DNA of 64,000 nt from Neptunomonas sp. (lineage in GTDB: Bacteria > Pseudomonadota > Gammaproteobacteria > Pseudomonadales > Balneatricaceae): assembly GCF_016744175.1 (NCBI RefSeq), contig NZ_JADGEV010000011.1:51776-115775 (forward strand), in the 5' to 3' direction. Shown in pieces: positions 8,358 to 18,434 of the stretch (the stretch's first letter is position 1; each line of letters starts with the position of its first letter). The translations under genes and the position numbers were made by a program. The notes under the pieces were generated by a model that did not search any database, was not told the DNA's origin, and saw only the letters and a program-made list of their open reading frames with translations.

Positions 8358-9158
8358 TTAAAATAAATTAGATAACAGAAATCGAGCAGCAACTAGCGCC
8401 AAAAACACAGCAAAAATTTTCTTCAGTAGATCTCCGGGCAAGCTATGCGCCCACTTCACACCAATTTTCGCGCACAAAGAACTACTGATCACAATGCCAA
8501 CAAAAGCAGGCAAGTAAATATATCCCAAACTCCACTCTGCTAAGCCCTCTTCACCCCACCCCGTATAAATATTCGTTATCGACCCCATACAAGCAATTGG
8601 CAAACCACAAGCCGCCGATGTTGCCACAGCTTGCTGTATAGACACTTGCTTCCATGTTAAATACGGCACCGTTAATGTCCCTCCTCCGATACCAAAAATG
8701 GCGGAAGCCCAACCAATAACACTGCCAGCACCCGCCAAGCCTTTTTGAGACGGAGCCTCTTGCCCTGCTTTAGGCTTCAAACCAAATGCCATTTGTATGG
8801 CAACAACCATTGCAAAAATACCAATAGCAATTTGCAGGTGCGCCCCTTTCATCAAATCCGCAGTAAATACACCTAAAAAAGCCCCAATAACAATACCAAC
8901 CGCTAAAGGCCTAAACATTTCCCAACGTACAGCACCACGCTTATTATGCGCGCGCACCGAACTGATAGATGTCACAACAATTGTTGCCAACGAGGTAGCT
9001 ACTGCCGCATGCGTCAGTACTTCTGGCGACATTCCTTGCAGTCCAAAGCTAAAAATAAGTACCGGAACGATCAACAGGCCTCCACCAATACCAAACAAAC
9101 CCGCCACAATGCCCGCAGCAGCGCCGAGCACCAGATAGAGCGTAAGAGTCAATAACAT
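8358..9158 (-). CDS. TSUP (TauE/SafE) family permease
   Basis: A 266-residue inner-membrane protein of the TauE/SafE family, whose members move sulfite, sulfoacetate, thiosulfate or other organosulfur anions; the substrate here is not predictable. The two homologous halves each carry the glycine-rich signature: [14 protein letters not shown] near residue 20 and [17 protein letters not shown] near residue 150. About eight hydrophobic segments are evident. It is the first gene of the minus-strand run into lgt and thyA, the same neighbour relationship as in Pseudomonas. It diverges from the NRDE-family gene at 9251. Confidence 0.9.
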   Translation of the reverse strand: MLLTLTLYLVLGAAAGIVAGLFGIGGGLLIVPVLIFSFGLQGMSPEVLTHAAVATSLATIVVTSISSVRAHNKRGAVRWEMFRPLAVGIVIGAFLGVFTADLMKGAHLQIAIGIFAMVVAIQMAFGLKPKAGQEAPSQKGLAGAGSVIGWASAIFGIGGGTLTVPYLTWKQVSIQQAVATSAACGLPIACMGSITNIYTGWGEEGLAEWSLGYIYLPAFVGIVISSSLCAKIGVKWAHSLPGDLLKKIFAVFLALVAARFLLSNLF

Positions 9159-9250
9159 CAGTTCTAATCCGTCTTTTTTTCATGTTAATGTGCTAGTTTA
9201 TAGAATTCGCTTCATGTAAGCACTCCATCAGACAAGAGAAACAATCCACT

Positions 9251-10030
9251 GTGTGCCTAATTGCCTTCGCTTACCAACAGCACCCTGAATACTCACTCAT
9301 TATGGTAGCCAACCGTGATGAGTTTTATGCACGGCCAACATTAGACATGCACTTTTGGGAGGATCATCCAAATGTGCTAGCAGGGATAGATTTAGAGCAA
9401 CGAGGCACATGGCTAGGCGTCAATAAATCTGGAAAACTGGCCGCTGTCACAAACTTTAGAGACGGAAAAAATACAGAGACCAACCTCAAATCCAGAGGGT
9501 TTCTAACACGGCGTTTCTTGACAGAGGAGCTACCCGCAAAAACCTACTTGCAAGAACTAGACACTCACGGCAACCTTTATGGCGGCTTCAATCTATTGCT
9601 AGGAGATAGGACTGGGATCTATTACTGCTCGAACAAAGGAGCAACCACCCATCAAATAAAACCCGGTATCTATGGCCTAAGTAACGCATATCTGGATAGC
9701 CGCTGGCCCAAAGCAGAACAAGCTAAACACACACTAGCTACAATCATTAAAACCAACTTTTCTATCGCATCGCTCGCCAGCGTACTCCACTGTGAACATC
9801 AAGCGAGAGATGAAGAGCTACCGGATACAGGTATAAGCTATGAATGGGAAAAACAGCTATCCGCTTGCTTTATCAACATCGACGGATATGGCACTCGCGC
9901 CACCAGCGTTCTTCTGCAAAAGCACTCTGGAGAAACGCAAGTAGCGGAATTCAGATTTAATCCATCAGGGAAAGTAAGTGAAGAGCACTTCACCTTTTTT
10001 ATGGATAAGATTGGATCAATGCCCCAATAA
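9251..10030 (+). CDS. NRDE-family protein (TANGO2-like)
   Basis: A 259-residue member of the NRDE/TANGO2 family, related by fold to N-terminal nucleophile hydrolases; its biochemical role is unsettled, and heme or lipid handling has been proposed for eukaryotic members. The name-giving NRDE motif is in MVANRDEFYARPT near residue 20, and GTWLGVNKSGKLAAVTNFR follows. The GTG start puts Cys at position 2 (MCLIAF), as in the family, where this Cys may be exposed as a nucleophile. It converges on ptsP with only 5 bases between the stops and no terminator visible. Confidence 0.9.
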   Translation: MCLIAFAYQQHPEYSLIMVANRDEFYARPTLDMHFWEDHPNVLAGIDLEQRGTWLGVNKSGKLAAVTNFRDGKNTETNLKSRGFLTRRFLTEELPAKTYLQELDTHGNLYGGFNLLLGDRTGIYYCSNKGATTHQIKPGIYGLSNAYLDSRWPKAEQAKHTLATIIKTNFSIASLASVLHCEHQARDEELPDTGISYEWEKQLSACFINIDGYGTRATSVLLQKHSGETQVAEFRFNPSGKVSEEHFTFFMDKIGSMPQ

Positions 10031-10035
10031 GCTTC

Positions 10036-12312
10036 TCACTCCGGCAACACCGGGCTACCCAGCTGACTTACCCCTAAAGACTTCATTGCATCTACCATCA
10101 ACGCTTGTATTTTATCAGCATCATCCATGCGCATAACCTTATCGAGCAGCACTTTAGCTTGCACCATAGAGACATTACGTATTGCTGACTTCACTCGCGG
10201 GAGATTGGTTGCGTTCATCGACAAAGCATCATACCCCATCGCCATCAGCAATAAAGCGCCACCAGGATCAGCGGCCATTTCTCCACAAATAGAGACTTGA
10301 AGCTTATCCTTGCGCGCTTCACGCGCAATATCTTCAAGTACTTTAAGAACGGCTGGGTGGTATGCCACATATAATCCCGCAACTCGCGGGTTATTGCGAT
10401 CTACGGCTAATAGGTATTGAGTAAGATCATTGGACCCTACGGATATAAAATCGATTCGCTTAGCAAAGCGGCGTAACTGATACACTGCTGCAGGGACTTC
10501 AATCATAATACCGACGGAAGGGCGTGTCACAACATGCCCTTCTTCTTGCAATGCAACCACAGCACGATCGATCAAACTATTCGCTTCATCTACTTCGTTA
10601 ACGCTTGTCACCATCGGTAACATAATACGCAAATTACCTAAACCTTCATTAGCTCGAAGCATCGCCCTGATTTGCACTAGAAATATTTCAGGGTGATCCA
10701 ACGTTACTCTAATACCGCGCCAGCCAAGAAAAGGATTATCTTCTTTGATTGGAAAGTAAGGTAGTGCTTTATCCCCCCCTATGTCCAAGGTTCTCATCGT
10801 GACAGGTAAAGGAGCAAACGCTTCTAGCTGACGGCGATAAATTTGCATTTGCTCATGCTCACTAGGGAAAAAATCCCGTACCATAAAGGGGATTTCTGTA
10901 CGGTATAAACCAATCCCTTCGGCTCCCCGTTCTAATGAACGAGACACATCAGCGATCAGCCCAGTATTTACCCAAAGAGGTATTCTGCTCCCATCTACGG
11001 TCTGTGCTGGCAAGTCCTTCAACGTCGCTAATTCAGCGGCAACCTCTTCCTGCTCGCGCAAGAGCTCCCGGTAAGCCTGTATCAGGTCCTCAGACGGATC
11101 AACATATAAACGCCCTGAATATCCATCTAGAATAACTTCTCGTCCATCCAGCTGGCGATAAGGAAGATCCACCATCCCCATAACCGTTGGAATACCCATA
11201 GAGCGAGCCAAAATAGCAGCATGGGAGTTACCAGAACCTAATACTGAAACCAACCCTGCAAGCTTTTCTGAAGACACCTCTCCTAGCACTGCAGGCGAAA
11301 GCTCATCCGCCACCAATATGCCATTTTCGGGCAATTCAATGCTTTTAGAGCCACTATCTTCCTGCAAGTAAGTAAGCACACGGCGTCCCAAGTCCCGAAC
11401 ATCTGTTGCACGTTCCCTTAAATAGGGATCGTCCATCATTGCAAACTGTCGCGCGTTGCTGGTAATAACCGAGCTCAACGCGCCTTGCGCCCAGCTTCCC
11501 TTCTTAATTTGTCCGACCACTTCTCCTGCCAAGGCATTGTCATCTAGCATGCGCAAGTAAACATCGAACAACGCCTGCTCGTCATGACGCAGACGTTTAG
11601 CAAGCTTAGCACTTACTTTTCGAATATCGGCTCGAACGCGCTTCAAAGCTTTTTCAAAGCTCGCTATTTCAAATGCAATATCATCGGCCGCTTTCTCAGG
11701 TACCGCATCTATATCAGCCAAAGGAGCCACAACAACAACACGACCAATAGCCACACCAGGCGCACCCGGAATACCCTCAAAGCGGCGGTCGCTGCTCTTT
11801 TTATTTTTCCAAGCAATTTTACTAATCGTACCGGTTACCTGAGCATGTGCAATCACACCTGCAAGCTGAGCAGAGATCGTCACTAAAAATGCTTCTTCAG
11901 CTTCATCATAGCGCCGGCAGTTTTGCTGCTGCACAACAAGCACACCAAGCACTTGTTTTTGATGGATAATCGGGACACCTAAAAAAGCATGAAAGCGCTC
12001 TTCTCCGGTGTCTTTCAAAAAGCAAAATGCTGGATGAGTTTCGGCATCTTCCAGGTTAATCGGCTCAGCTCTCTTCGCCACCATTCCCACAATTCCTTCC
12101 GAAGAAGAAAGGGAGGCGTGCCCTATTGCTTTGCGATTAAGCCCTTGAGAGGCCCTTAACACAAAACGCTCTGACGATGAGTCGAAGAGAAATACCGAAC
12201 AGACGCCTGTTCGCATGCCTCGTTGAATCCTGCGCACAATCAATCCCAGCACTGCATCGACATCCGGAGCAATACTGACTTCTTGAACAATTTTACGCAG
12301 CAATTCCAGCAT
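10036..12312 (-). CDS. ptsP: Nitrogen PTS enzyme I (PtsP, EI-Ntr)
   Basis: PtsP takes phosphate from PEP and passes it to NPr and then EIIA-Ntr, a regulatory chain tied to nitrogen and potassium status. Domains in order: an N-terminal GAF domain (about 1-165), the PTS EI N-terminal/HPr-binding region, the phosphohistidine domain with the active His in GSGNSHAAILARSMG (about 355), and the C-terminal PEP-binding barrel with GLYRTEIPFM, GWRGIRVTLD and SICGEMAADP. The 758-residue length is typical. It follows rppH by 18 bases; the rppH-ptsP pair is conserved in gammaproteobacteria. Confidence 0.97.
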   Translation of the reverse strand: MLELLRKIVQEVSIAPDVDAVLGLIVRRIQRGMRTGVCSVFLFDSSSERFVLRASQGLNRKAIGHASLSSSEGIVGMVAKRAEPINLEDAETHPAFCFLKDTGEERFHAFLGVPIIHQKQVLGVLVVQQQNCRRYDEAEEAFLVTISAQLAGVIAHAQVTGTISKIAWKNKKSSDRRFEGIPGAPGVAIGRVVVVAPLADIDAVPEKAADDIAFEIASFEKALKRVRADIRKVSAKLAKRLRHDEQALFDVYLRMLDDNALAGEVVGQIKKGSWAQGALSSVITSNARQFAMMDDPYLRERATDVRDLGRRVLTYLQEDSGSKSIELPENGILVADELSPAVLGEVSSEKLAGLVSVLGSGNSHAAILARSMGIPTVMGMVDLPYRQLDGREVILDGYSGRLYVDPSEDLIQAYRELLREQEEVAAELATLKDLPAQTVDGSRIPLWVNTGLIADVSRSLERGAEGIGLYRTEIPFMVRDFFPSEHEQMQIYRRQLEAFAPLPVTMRTLDIGGDKALPYFPIKEDNPFLGWRGIRVTLDHPEIFLVQIRAMLRANEGLGNLRIMLPMVTSVNEVDEANSLIDRAVVALQEEGHVVTRPSVGIMIEVPAAVYQLRRFAKRIDFISVGSNDLTQYLLAVDRNNPRVAGLYVAYHPAVLKVLEDIAREARKDKLQVSICGEMAADPGGALLLMAMGYDALSMNATNLPRVKSAIRNVSMVQAKVLLDKVMRMDDADKIQALMVDAMKSLGVSQLGSPVLPE

Positions 12313-12330
12313 ATTTTTTTCCTTATAATA

Positions 12331-12825
12331 TTAACGTTGCTGTTGTACAACCACGCGTGACAGTTTTGGCGATAATTCCTTCATCGCTTTTCGATAAACC
12401 TCACGCTTAAAAGAAATCACTTGACCCAATGGGTACCAATAGCTAACCCACTGCCAACCGTCAAACTCTGGTGAGTCAGTATGATCAATTTCTACAGCAT
12501 CATCCTGACTCAACATTCTGAGCAAAAACCACTTTTGTTTCTGGCCCACACAAATGGGATGCGAGTGCCTGCGGATCATGCGCCTGGGTAATCGATATCT
12601 AAGCCAGCCACGTGTAACGGCGACTACTTCAACATCATTTGCGCTGAGACCTATTTCCTCTCTTAATTCTCGGTACATTGCCTGTTCAGGCGTTTCATCG
12701 GGGTTAATTCCCCCTTGCGGAAACTGCCAGGCATCTTGTCCGATACGACGCGCCCAAAGCACCTGACCCAGTGGGTTTGCCAGAATGATACCTACATTCG
12801 GTCTAAACCCGTCTGAATCAATCAC
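12331..12825 (-). CDS. rppH: RNA pyrophosphohydrolase
   Basis: RppH removes pyrophosphate from 5'-triphosphorylated mRNA and starts RNase E-dependent decay. The Nudix box is complete ([20 protein letters not shown], about residues 37-56). The frame is open to 12915, but the family begins [16 protein letters not shown], and the GTG at 12823-12825 lies exactly there with AGGA 9 bases upstream, giving 164 residues. It is followed closely by ptsP. The HAD phosphatase diverges upstream, an arrangement also found in Pseudomonas. Confidence 0.96.
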   Translation of the reverse strand: MIDSDGFRPNVGIILANPLGQVLWARRIGQDAWQFPQGGINPDETPEQAMYRELREEIGLSANDVEVVAVTRGWLRYRLPRRMIRRHSHPICVGQKQKWFLLRMLSQDDAVEIDHTDSPEFDGWQWVSYWYPLGQVISFKREVYRKAMKELSPKLSRVVVQQQR

Positions 12826-12974
12826 GTATACAAATCCTATAAATATTTTGACCCTATTGTTCCACATTTCCTGCAATCCGCAAAATGGCTTATTTGCGGG
12901 GTGTAAAAAGCACAAAATTTGAAAGAGAATAGATATCGCTTTATGCTTGCCAGCTAATTAAGGGAGTACACTGC

Positions 12975-13628
12975 GTGAGCCTAGCCATCTTTGATCTTGA
13001 TAACACTCTCCTCAACGGCGATAGTGACCATGCGTGGGGAGAGTTTCTCTGCGAGCGAGGTATTGTCGACTCAGCGAAATATAGCCAAAGCAATGACTAT
13101 TTCTTCCAGCAATACCAAAAGGGCACTTTAGATATCTTAGAGTTTCTTGAATTTGCTCTACAGCCATTAGCAATACTTTCTACCGAAAAGCTATTTGAAC
13201 TACACACACAATTTATGCGCGAGAAAATAGAGCCTATGATTTTAGAGAAATCATTAGCACTATTACAAAAGCACCGAGATCAAGGTGACTTCTTACTTAT
13301 CATCACAGCAACCAATAGCTTTGTAACCGCGCCGATTGCTAAACGCCTTGGTGTTGATGCCATTCTTGCTACTGACCCAGAAATGCTCGATGGGCGTTAC
13401 ACCGGCAAAGTAGCAGGCATACCCTGCTTCCAAGATGGAAAAGTTACTCGTTTACATCAGTGGTTGAAGGCGACCAACCATTTGCTGAAAGGAAGCTTTT
13501 TCTATAGCGACTCACGTAACGATCTTCCTTTACTGGAGTTAGTAGACAACCCTGTCGCTGTTGATGCAGATGAAACACTCACTCAAACAGCTCAACAAAA
13601 AGGGTGGCCCATAATTAGCTTGCGCTAA
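12975..13628 (+). CDS. HAD-IB family phosphatase (candidate histidinol-phosphatase)
   Basis: A 217-residue HAD hydrolase of the SerB-like IB subfamily. Motif I is IFDLDNTLLNGDSD with the nucleophile Asp, motif II is IITATNSF, and motif IV is FFYSDSRNDLPLLELV with the metal-binding Asp. The cap lies between motifs I and II. The GTG start at 12975 follows GGGAGT. In Pseudomonas the homologous gene sits in the same place beside rppH-ptsP, and I recall it being proposed as the missing histidinol-phosphatase; that assignment is an inference here. It is convergent with the CBS gene. Confidence 0.85.
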   Translation: MSLAIFDLDNTLLNGDSDHAWGEFLCERGIVDSAKYSQSNDYFFQQYQKGTLDILEFLEFALQPLAILSTEKLFELHTQFMREKIEPMILEKSLALLQKHRDQGDFLLIITATNSFVTAPIAKRLGVDAILATDPEMLDGRYTGKVAGIPCFQDGKVTRLHQWLKATNHLLKGSFFYSDSRNDLPLLELVDNPVAVDADETLTQTAQQKGWPIISLR

Positions 13629-13643
13629 TGTAACATAAGTAGC

Positions 13644-14048
13644 TCAGGCCACCCGGCAAGATTGCAGCGAGCTACTCAAAGACTGCATCACGTGGCCACG
13701 TGTAATCAAGCCGGTTACGACACCGCTTTCTAAGACAGGAAAAATCTTTGGTCTACCTCGCCCAAAGCGCTCCGCTAACGCTAAAACAGATAATTCTGCA
13801 GAGATAGAAAGTGGGTTTTCTCTCATAACATCTTTAACCAATGTATGAGAGTCGCAGTGATAGCTCTCTGTCATCAAGACCTTAATACAATCTTGCTCTG
13901 ATAAAAAACCGATAAGCACGCCACCAGCATCAACAACCGGTAACCCTAGATAACCACTTTTAAGAATTTTATCAACGGCAACAGAAAGCCCATCGTCTCC
14001 AGATAGTACTGGAGGATTTACAAGCATTAGATCTTTAACTTTTAACAT
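13644..14048 (-). CDS. CBS-domain pair protein
   Basis: A 134-residue protein made of two CBS motifs, a module that usually senses adenine nucleotides. The first begins VKDLMLVNPPVLSGDDGLSV, and the second begins VKDVMRENPLSISAELSVL. I use the ATG at 14046-14048, which has GAGGGTG upstream; the open frame reaches 14120 but without an RBS. It stands alone with no effector domain, so it may bind a partner. The stop is 15 bases from the convergent HAD gene stop. The partner and ligand are unknown. Confidence 0.85.
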   Translation of the reverse strand: MLKVKDLMLVNPPVLSGDDGLSVAVDKILKSGYLGLPVVDAGGVLIGFLSEQDCIKVLMTESYHCDSHTLVKDVMRENPLSISAELSVLALAERFGRGRPKIFPVLESGVVTGLITRGHVMQSLSSSLQSCRVA

Positions 14049-14172
14049 GACAACACCCTCTACTAAACCAAAACAGGTCTTTAGTAATATCAGGCGTCTT
14101 AAAGAAATCCCAATAAGCAATGACTATCCAAACGATAGGTATTTGTTATAGGAGCTCTACAGCTAAAGGAAA

Positions 14173-16593
14173 TCAGGATTCAGACAACAACTGTGTAAAT
14201 TCAATGGCAGGCACTGGCTTACTAAAAAGAAAGCCCTGCAAGTACTCACAAGCATTATCCTTCATAAATAACGCTTGTGCGGGCGTTTCAACCCCTTCAG
14301 CAACTACTTTAAGGTTTAACCGATGCGCCATACCAATAATGCTTGACGTAATATCTTTACTATCGCTCTTTATTCCGATGTCTTTAACAAACACCCTATC
14401 GATTTTTAGAGAATCAACGGGAAACATATTCAAGTAGTTAAGTGATGAGTAACCCGTCCCAAAATCATCAACCGCTACATTAGTGCCCAACGCCTTAATT
14501 TGCTCGAGTATTCGAATGGTTAATTCAACGTCAGTCATCAAAGCCGTCTCTGTTACTTCTATTTCTAACAGGTGAGGGGCAAGCTCAGTTTCTGCTAAGG
14601 TATCTTGAAGCACTGCTGGAAAATCACTTTCTGTTAATTGCACAGCAGATACATTCACTGCAATTTGAAACTCAGAGAAACCCATAGCATGCCACTGCTT
14701 AGCCTGAAAGCATGCCTCGCGCAGAACCCATGCGCCAATTTCAACAATAATTCCCTGCTTCTCAGCGAGAGGAATAAAATCCGAGGGCGGAATCATACCT
14801 CTAATTGGATGATGCCAACGCAATAGCGCTTCAGCACCCTTAATTTTATGGTTTTTGGCACAGACTTTAGGCTGATAATAGACCTCGAACTCCTTATTTA
14901 CCAAGGCATTACGAAGATCACTTTCAAGCTCAGAGCGCTTAACTAAGTCAGCTTTCATCTGTCGAGAAAAAAACAACAGGCCTCTCTTTTTATCCGCCTT
15001 AGCGCGATGCATGGCTGTAAAGGCGTGATTAATCAACATATCACTGCTCAGCCCATCTTCAGGAAAGACACTGACACCAATACTCGGCGGCAGGTAATAA
15101 TCTTTGCCTTCCCACGTCACGGGTTGTTGTAAGGTTTGTAATAACCGGCCACCAACATGCTTGATTCGAAGCTCATTAGCGACTTCTTGAATTACCGAAA
15201 ATTCCCCATTGATTTTTGCAACAAAAGCATCCTCCCCAAGGGCTCTTTGTATACGACTAGCAACCTTATTAAGTAATTCATCTCCTGCTTTAAAACCTAA
15301 ATGGTCATTAATAGCCCGCAACTGGCCTGGATTGATAATATACACACTCACTAAATTCCCGACTTGTTTCGCGTGCAACATCCTTTGGTTAAGGTTCCTC
15401 TCAAGCATTGCTCTACTCGGCAACGAAGATACAGGGTCAAGTTCGCCCTGATATTGCAGCGTCTGACTCAAGGTAGAAAGCTCAACCTGCACAATACTTT
15501 GAGAGCGCCACCCCCAAATAAAATATATAACGACAATACCTATTAGTGAGGCAAAAGGAGGAATCCACAGGCGAGCCAACTGCAAACTAAGAAAAATAGA
15601 GAAAAGAACGACAGCCACACTCACAAAAAATATAAACGGTGCTCGCAACAGTCCAAACACATACATCACTAGGCCAAATAAAAATGTAACAGCCGCAGTA
15701 AAAACAACCTGCAATGATATGGATGCATACTCTAGTGTTCGTTCCTGCACCATAGCCTCAAGTGCATGAGCACTAACCTCAACGCCAGACATACGTTGAT
15801 GTTCTCCTGAAATAGGAGTAGATAGTTGATCACCTAACCCTGCCGCGGTCGCCCCAACAAGTAGTATTTTATCCCGAATAGTGTCATCTTCTTGGCCATT
15901 AAGAACATCGACAAATGAAACTTTAGTGATCATGCTTGGCACTGCTAAGAACGGAATATAGATGGATTGTTTTCTTATCCACCCCACAGCAACAGAGCCA
16001 TCAACTTTTGAGTCTTTCCCGTATGCCGTTTTATATACCGCATAAGAAAATGCGGGCCAGTGCGCACTATCTAAGCCTGCATAAAGAAAAACAGATCTAC
16101 ATACACCGTCGATTCCAAGCTCATAATCAACATGACCCAACCTGTCCGCAGCCAACGCCAACACAGGTATTGGCAGAGACTCTGATGCAACCTCACCAAA
16201 AGCATCCATTTCGGGCGCAACCGCAAGTACTACCCGGCCCGAGTGCTTAATTGCTTTAGCAAAAGAGTAGTCAACTTCGGCGGATTCATTTTCAGGAAAA
16301 AGGATGTCGAACCCCACGGCTTTGACGCCCTCTCCCGTGACTTTTTCTAAGAAACGTGCATGCACAGCTCTAGACCATGGCCAGCGACCTAAGTGCTTCA
16401 AACTCTTATCATCAATAGCGACAACAACAACTTGCTCCGACGCCGCATGAGTAAGAAAGCCATGCATAGCGTCGTAAACAATCCAATTCAAGCGAGCAAC
16501 ATAACTATTATTTAATAGAAAAAGAGGCACAAATAAACAAAAAAGCCAAAGCCCTACATTAGTAATATAGGCTCGCCTCTTTGCTATGCTCAT
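14173..16593 (-). CDS. CHASE2 - degenerate GGDEF - EAL signalling protein
   Basis: An 806-residue membrane protein. An N-terminal helix is followed by a periplasmic CHASE2 sensor (about 30-300, with VVAIDDKSLKHLGRWPWSR), three closely spaced membrane helices (about 305-375), a GGDEF domain (about 395-545) and an EAL domain (about 560-800). The GGDEF signature is broken: where GGDEF is expected there is NGEF, so cyclase activity is unlikely. The EAL domain keeps its catalytic set: EALLRW, NVSAVQL, EVTET, DDFGTGYSS, KIDR, AEGVET and QGF. It is therefore predicted to be a c-di-GMP phosphodiesterase. Its ATG overlaps the stop of the upstream LysM/FecR gene as TAATG, so the two are translationally coupled. 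Confidence 0.92.
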   Translation of the reverse strand: MSIAKRRAYITNVGLWLFCLFVPLFLLNNSYVARLNWIVYDAMHGFLTHAASEQVVVVAIDDKSLKHLGRWPWSRAVHARFLEKVTGEGVKAVGFDILFPENESAEVDYSFAKAIKHSGRVVLAVAPEMDAFGEVASESLPIPVLALAADRLGHVDYELGIDGVCRSVFLYAGLDSAHWPAFSYAVYKTAYGKDSKVDGSVAVGWIRKQSIYIPFLAVPSMITKVSFVDVLNGQEDDTIRDKILLVGATAAGLGDQLSTPISGEHQRMSGVEVSAHALEAMVQERTLEYASISLQVVFTAAVTFLFGLVMYVFGLLRAPFIFFVSVAVVLFSIFLSLQLARLWIPPFASLIGIVVIYFIWGWRSQSIVQVELSTLSQTLQYQGELDPVSSLPSRAMLERNLNQRMLHAKQVGNLVSVYIINPGQLRAINDHLGFKAGDELLNKVASRIQRALGEDAFVAKINGEFSVIQEVANELRIKHVGGRLLQTLQQPVTWEGKDYYLPPSIGVSVFPEDGLSSDMLINHAFTAMHRAKADKKRGLLFFSRQMKADLVKRSELESDLRNALVNKEFEVYYQPKVCAKNHKIKGAEALLRWHHPIRGMIPPSDFIPLAEKQGIIVEIGAWVLREACFQAKQWHAMGFSEFQIAVNVSAVQLTESDFPAVLQDTLAETELAPHLLEIEVTETALMTDVELTIRILEQIKALGTNVAVDDFGTGYSSLNYLNMFPVDSLKIDRVFVKDIGIKSDSKDITSSIIGMAHRLNLKVVAEGVETPAQALFMKDNACEYLQGFLFSKPVPAIEFTQLLSES

Positions 16594-18224
16594 TAGAGTA
16601 ACAAAAGCCCTAAAACGCCTACGCCAATAATATGCAGCCAACGATTATCTTGCGGCGGATAAATTAGTTGTGTAGCTCCCCAAGGCCCTTCATATCCATC
16701 AGATTCTACAACACGAATACGCATGTATTGAAGGTCAGAAACTCGATCAAATGTCATCTCTTTCTGTCGCGTGAACTTATCTAAAAGCAATACATCGAAA
16801 CGCTCAACCGTAGAAATTTGCACTTGGTATTGCTGCTCTTTGCTTCCTGCCAGCGAGACCGTTAGCGTTTCCTTTTCAGGCACAAGCAGCACTTCAGGTG
16901 CTTTTGGAATAGGCTCTTTTTTGAAAGATCGAACCGCGCTAAATGGCCCCAGCTCGCTAGAGGCCGAGACACTGGCTACACGCCAGTAATAAACTCCATC
17001 AGTTAAGGCGTCACCACTTGAATATGATGCCTTCGTTATCTTTTCATTATCAATTAATAGCGGTGCTGAAAAATCTTCTGATGCTGATAGTTGAAGGCGA
17101 TATGTAACCGCATCAGCAGACTGTGTCCATTGGAAATCAGGGAGCTTACCTCTAAGAATTTGCTCATTGAGAGGCTTCAATGGTAGCGGGGGTTGAGGGT
17201 GCACATCTAATAGTAAAGGAGCTACCCTTGGCAAGCCCTCAATGCCAAGACTATCAACACCTCGAACTCGTATAAAATACTGACCATCAGGCACTTCTGG
17301 CAGCGTGGTTTGCAAGCTCTCAGTCACTCTACTCCAGAGTAGAACAACAAAGTCATTGCTGGAAGACAACTCTATACGATAGCCTTTTGATTTTGGGATT
17401 TTACTCCAACCCAGTGACCAGTTCAGTGTACGTACTGCGTCGGGTATTGAGTGAAGCACTGGTGCACTCAATAGCTTTTTAGGAGCTAAGGGAATTTTAC
17501 CAGGAGATACTCGCGTACCGTACCCGGCAGCAATTGCTCGCGTTTTAGATTGGCCACTAACGACAACTTTTCCTTTAATCACCTCAATACGAGAAACATC
17601 ATCAACATCGATAACGGTCGTTCTAAACTCAGTTCCTCTCACCGCAGTAATAGCCGACGGCGTTTGAATTTCAAAGCGCGAAGCTGCACCTTTTGCAGGT
17701 ATAGCACGAGTATCAACACGCCCTCTATTTAAACGAAACCGTGTATCAACCATCCCTGATTCACCAAACTGACTCAGGTGATTAAACTGCACAGAACTTC
17801 TTTCATAAAGGGTGATAACCGAGCCATCAGCAAACTTGATAGACAAGCTACTTGCATGCCCAACACTCAACTGATCACCCAAATTAATACGTGTACCAAT
17901 GGCTACAGGCTGTACTGTGCTATCGATTAACGTCAGTACCGCGCTTCCAATAACAGCTATTACTTCAGCTTCAACAGGTGTTTCTTTCACCCATGCTAAA
18001 GGCACTCGAATTTTCATGCCGGGCTGCATTTTTTTAGGATTTTCTATCCTATTTATTTTTTGGAGGTCTTGCCAGCGGCTGCTATTTTTGAGATTTTTAA
18101 TACTAAAATCCCAAAGCGTATCACCATCATGAACAACATAAACCCATTCAGCCGCTGAAACCGGCATGATAAAGCTTAAGAAAAGCCATGTAGAGCATAT
18201 TATCTGTAAAAAACGCCGCATCAC
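16593..18224 (-). CDS. LysM/FecR-domain envelope protein
   Basis: A 543-residue exported protein. A signal peptide ends near residue 25 (MPVSAAEW). A LysM peptidoglycan-binding motif follows (about 27-75, VVHDGDTLWDFSIKNL), then a FecR domain (about 115-215, with FADGSVITLYERSSVQF and TAVRGTEFR) and fibronectin-like repeats (about 260-500) with WRVASVSASSELGPFS. The C-terminus has one hydrophobic segment (about 528-543). It is coupled by TAATG to the CHASE2-EAL gene. FecR-domain proteins are often found next to CHASE2 proteins, which suggests that it reports an envelope signal to the partner. No TonB receptor or sigma factor is nearby, so classical FecR iron signalling is not indicated. Confidence 0.88.
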   Translation of the reverse strand: MMRRFLQIICSTWLFLSFIMPVSAAEWVYVVHDGDTLWDFSIKNLKNSSRWQDLQKINRIENPKKMQPGMKIRVPLAWVKETPVEAEVIAVIGSAVLTLIDSTVQPVAIGTRINLGDQLSVGHASSLSIKFADGSVITLYERSSVQFNHLSQFGESGMVDTRFRLNRGRVDTRAIPAKGAASRFEIQTPSAITAVRGTEFRTTVIDVDDVSRIEVIKGKVVVSGQSKTRAIAAGYGTRVSPGKIPLAPKKLLSAPVLHSIPDAVRTLNWSLGWSKIPKSKGYRIELSSSNDFVVLLWSRVTESLQTTLPEVPDGQYFIRVRGVDSLGIEGLPRVAPLLLDVHPQPPLPLKPLNEQILRGKLPDFQWTQSADAVTYRLQLSASEDFSAPLLIDNEKITKASYSSGDALTDGVYYWRVASVSASSELGPFSAVRSFKKEPIPKAPEVLLVPEKETLTVSLAGSKEQQYQVQISTVERFDVLLLDKFTRQKEMTFDRVSDLQYMRIRVVESDGYEGPWGATQLIYPPQDNRWLHIIGVGVLGLLLL

Positions 18225-18434
18225 AAAGTCCCTATTTTGCTACGGTAATATTCCACCTTAACTAGCACAAACCTCCGAGTTTGCACCAAGCAAGTTCAGG
18301 CTATATTAATTAACTATAGCTGACTTCCTGCACGAGTAAAATTTGTATTTGTCTATCACCTTAATGAGCATGCAAATATCGCTGATAAAACACTCCCTTT
18401 TCAGGCTCACAAGCACATAAGAAAGCCCAGACCA

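Noticed and set aside
12826..12915. N-terminal extension of rppH
   Set aside because: RppH proteins start at the [11 protein letters not shown] motif, where a GTG with AGGA is present.
14173..16593. Active diguanylate cyclase function of the CHASE2 protein
   Set aside because: The GGDEF motif is reduced to NGEF, so only the EAL phosphodiesterase is predicted to be active.
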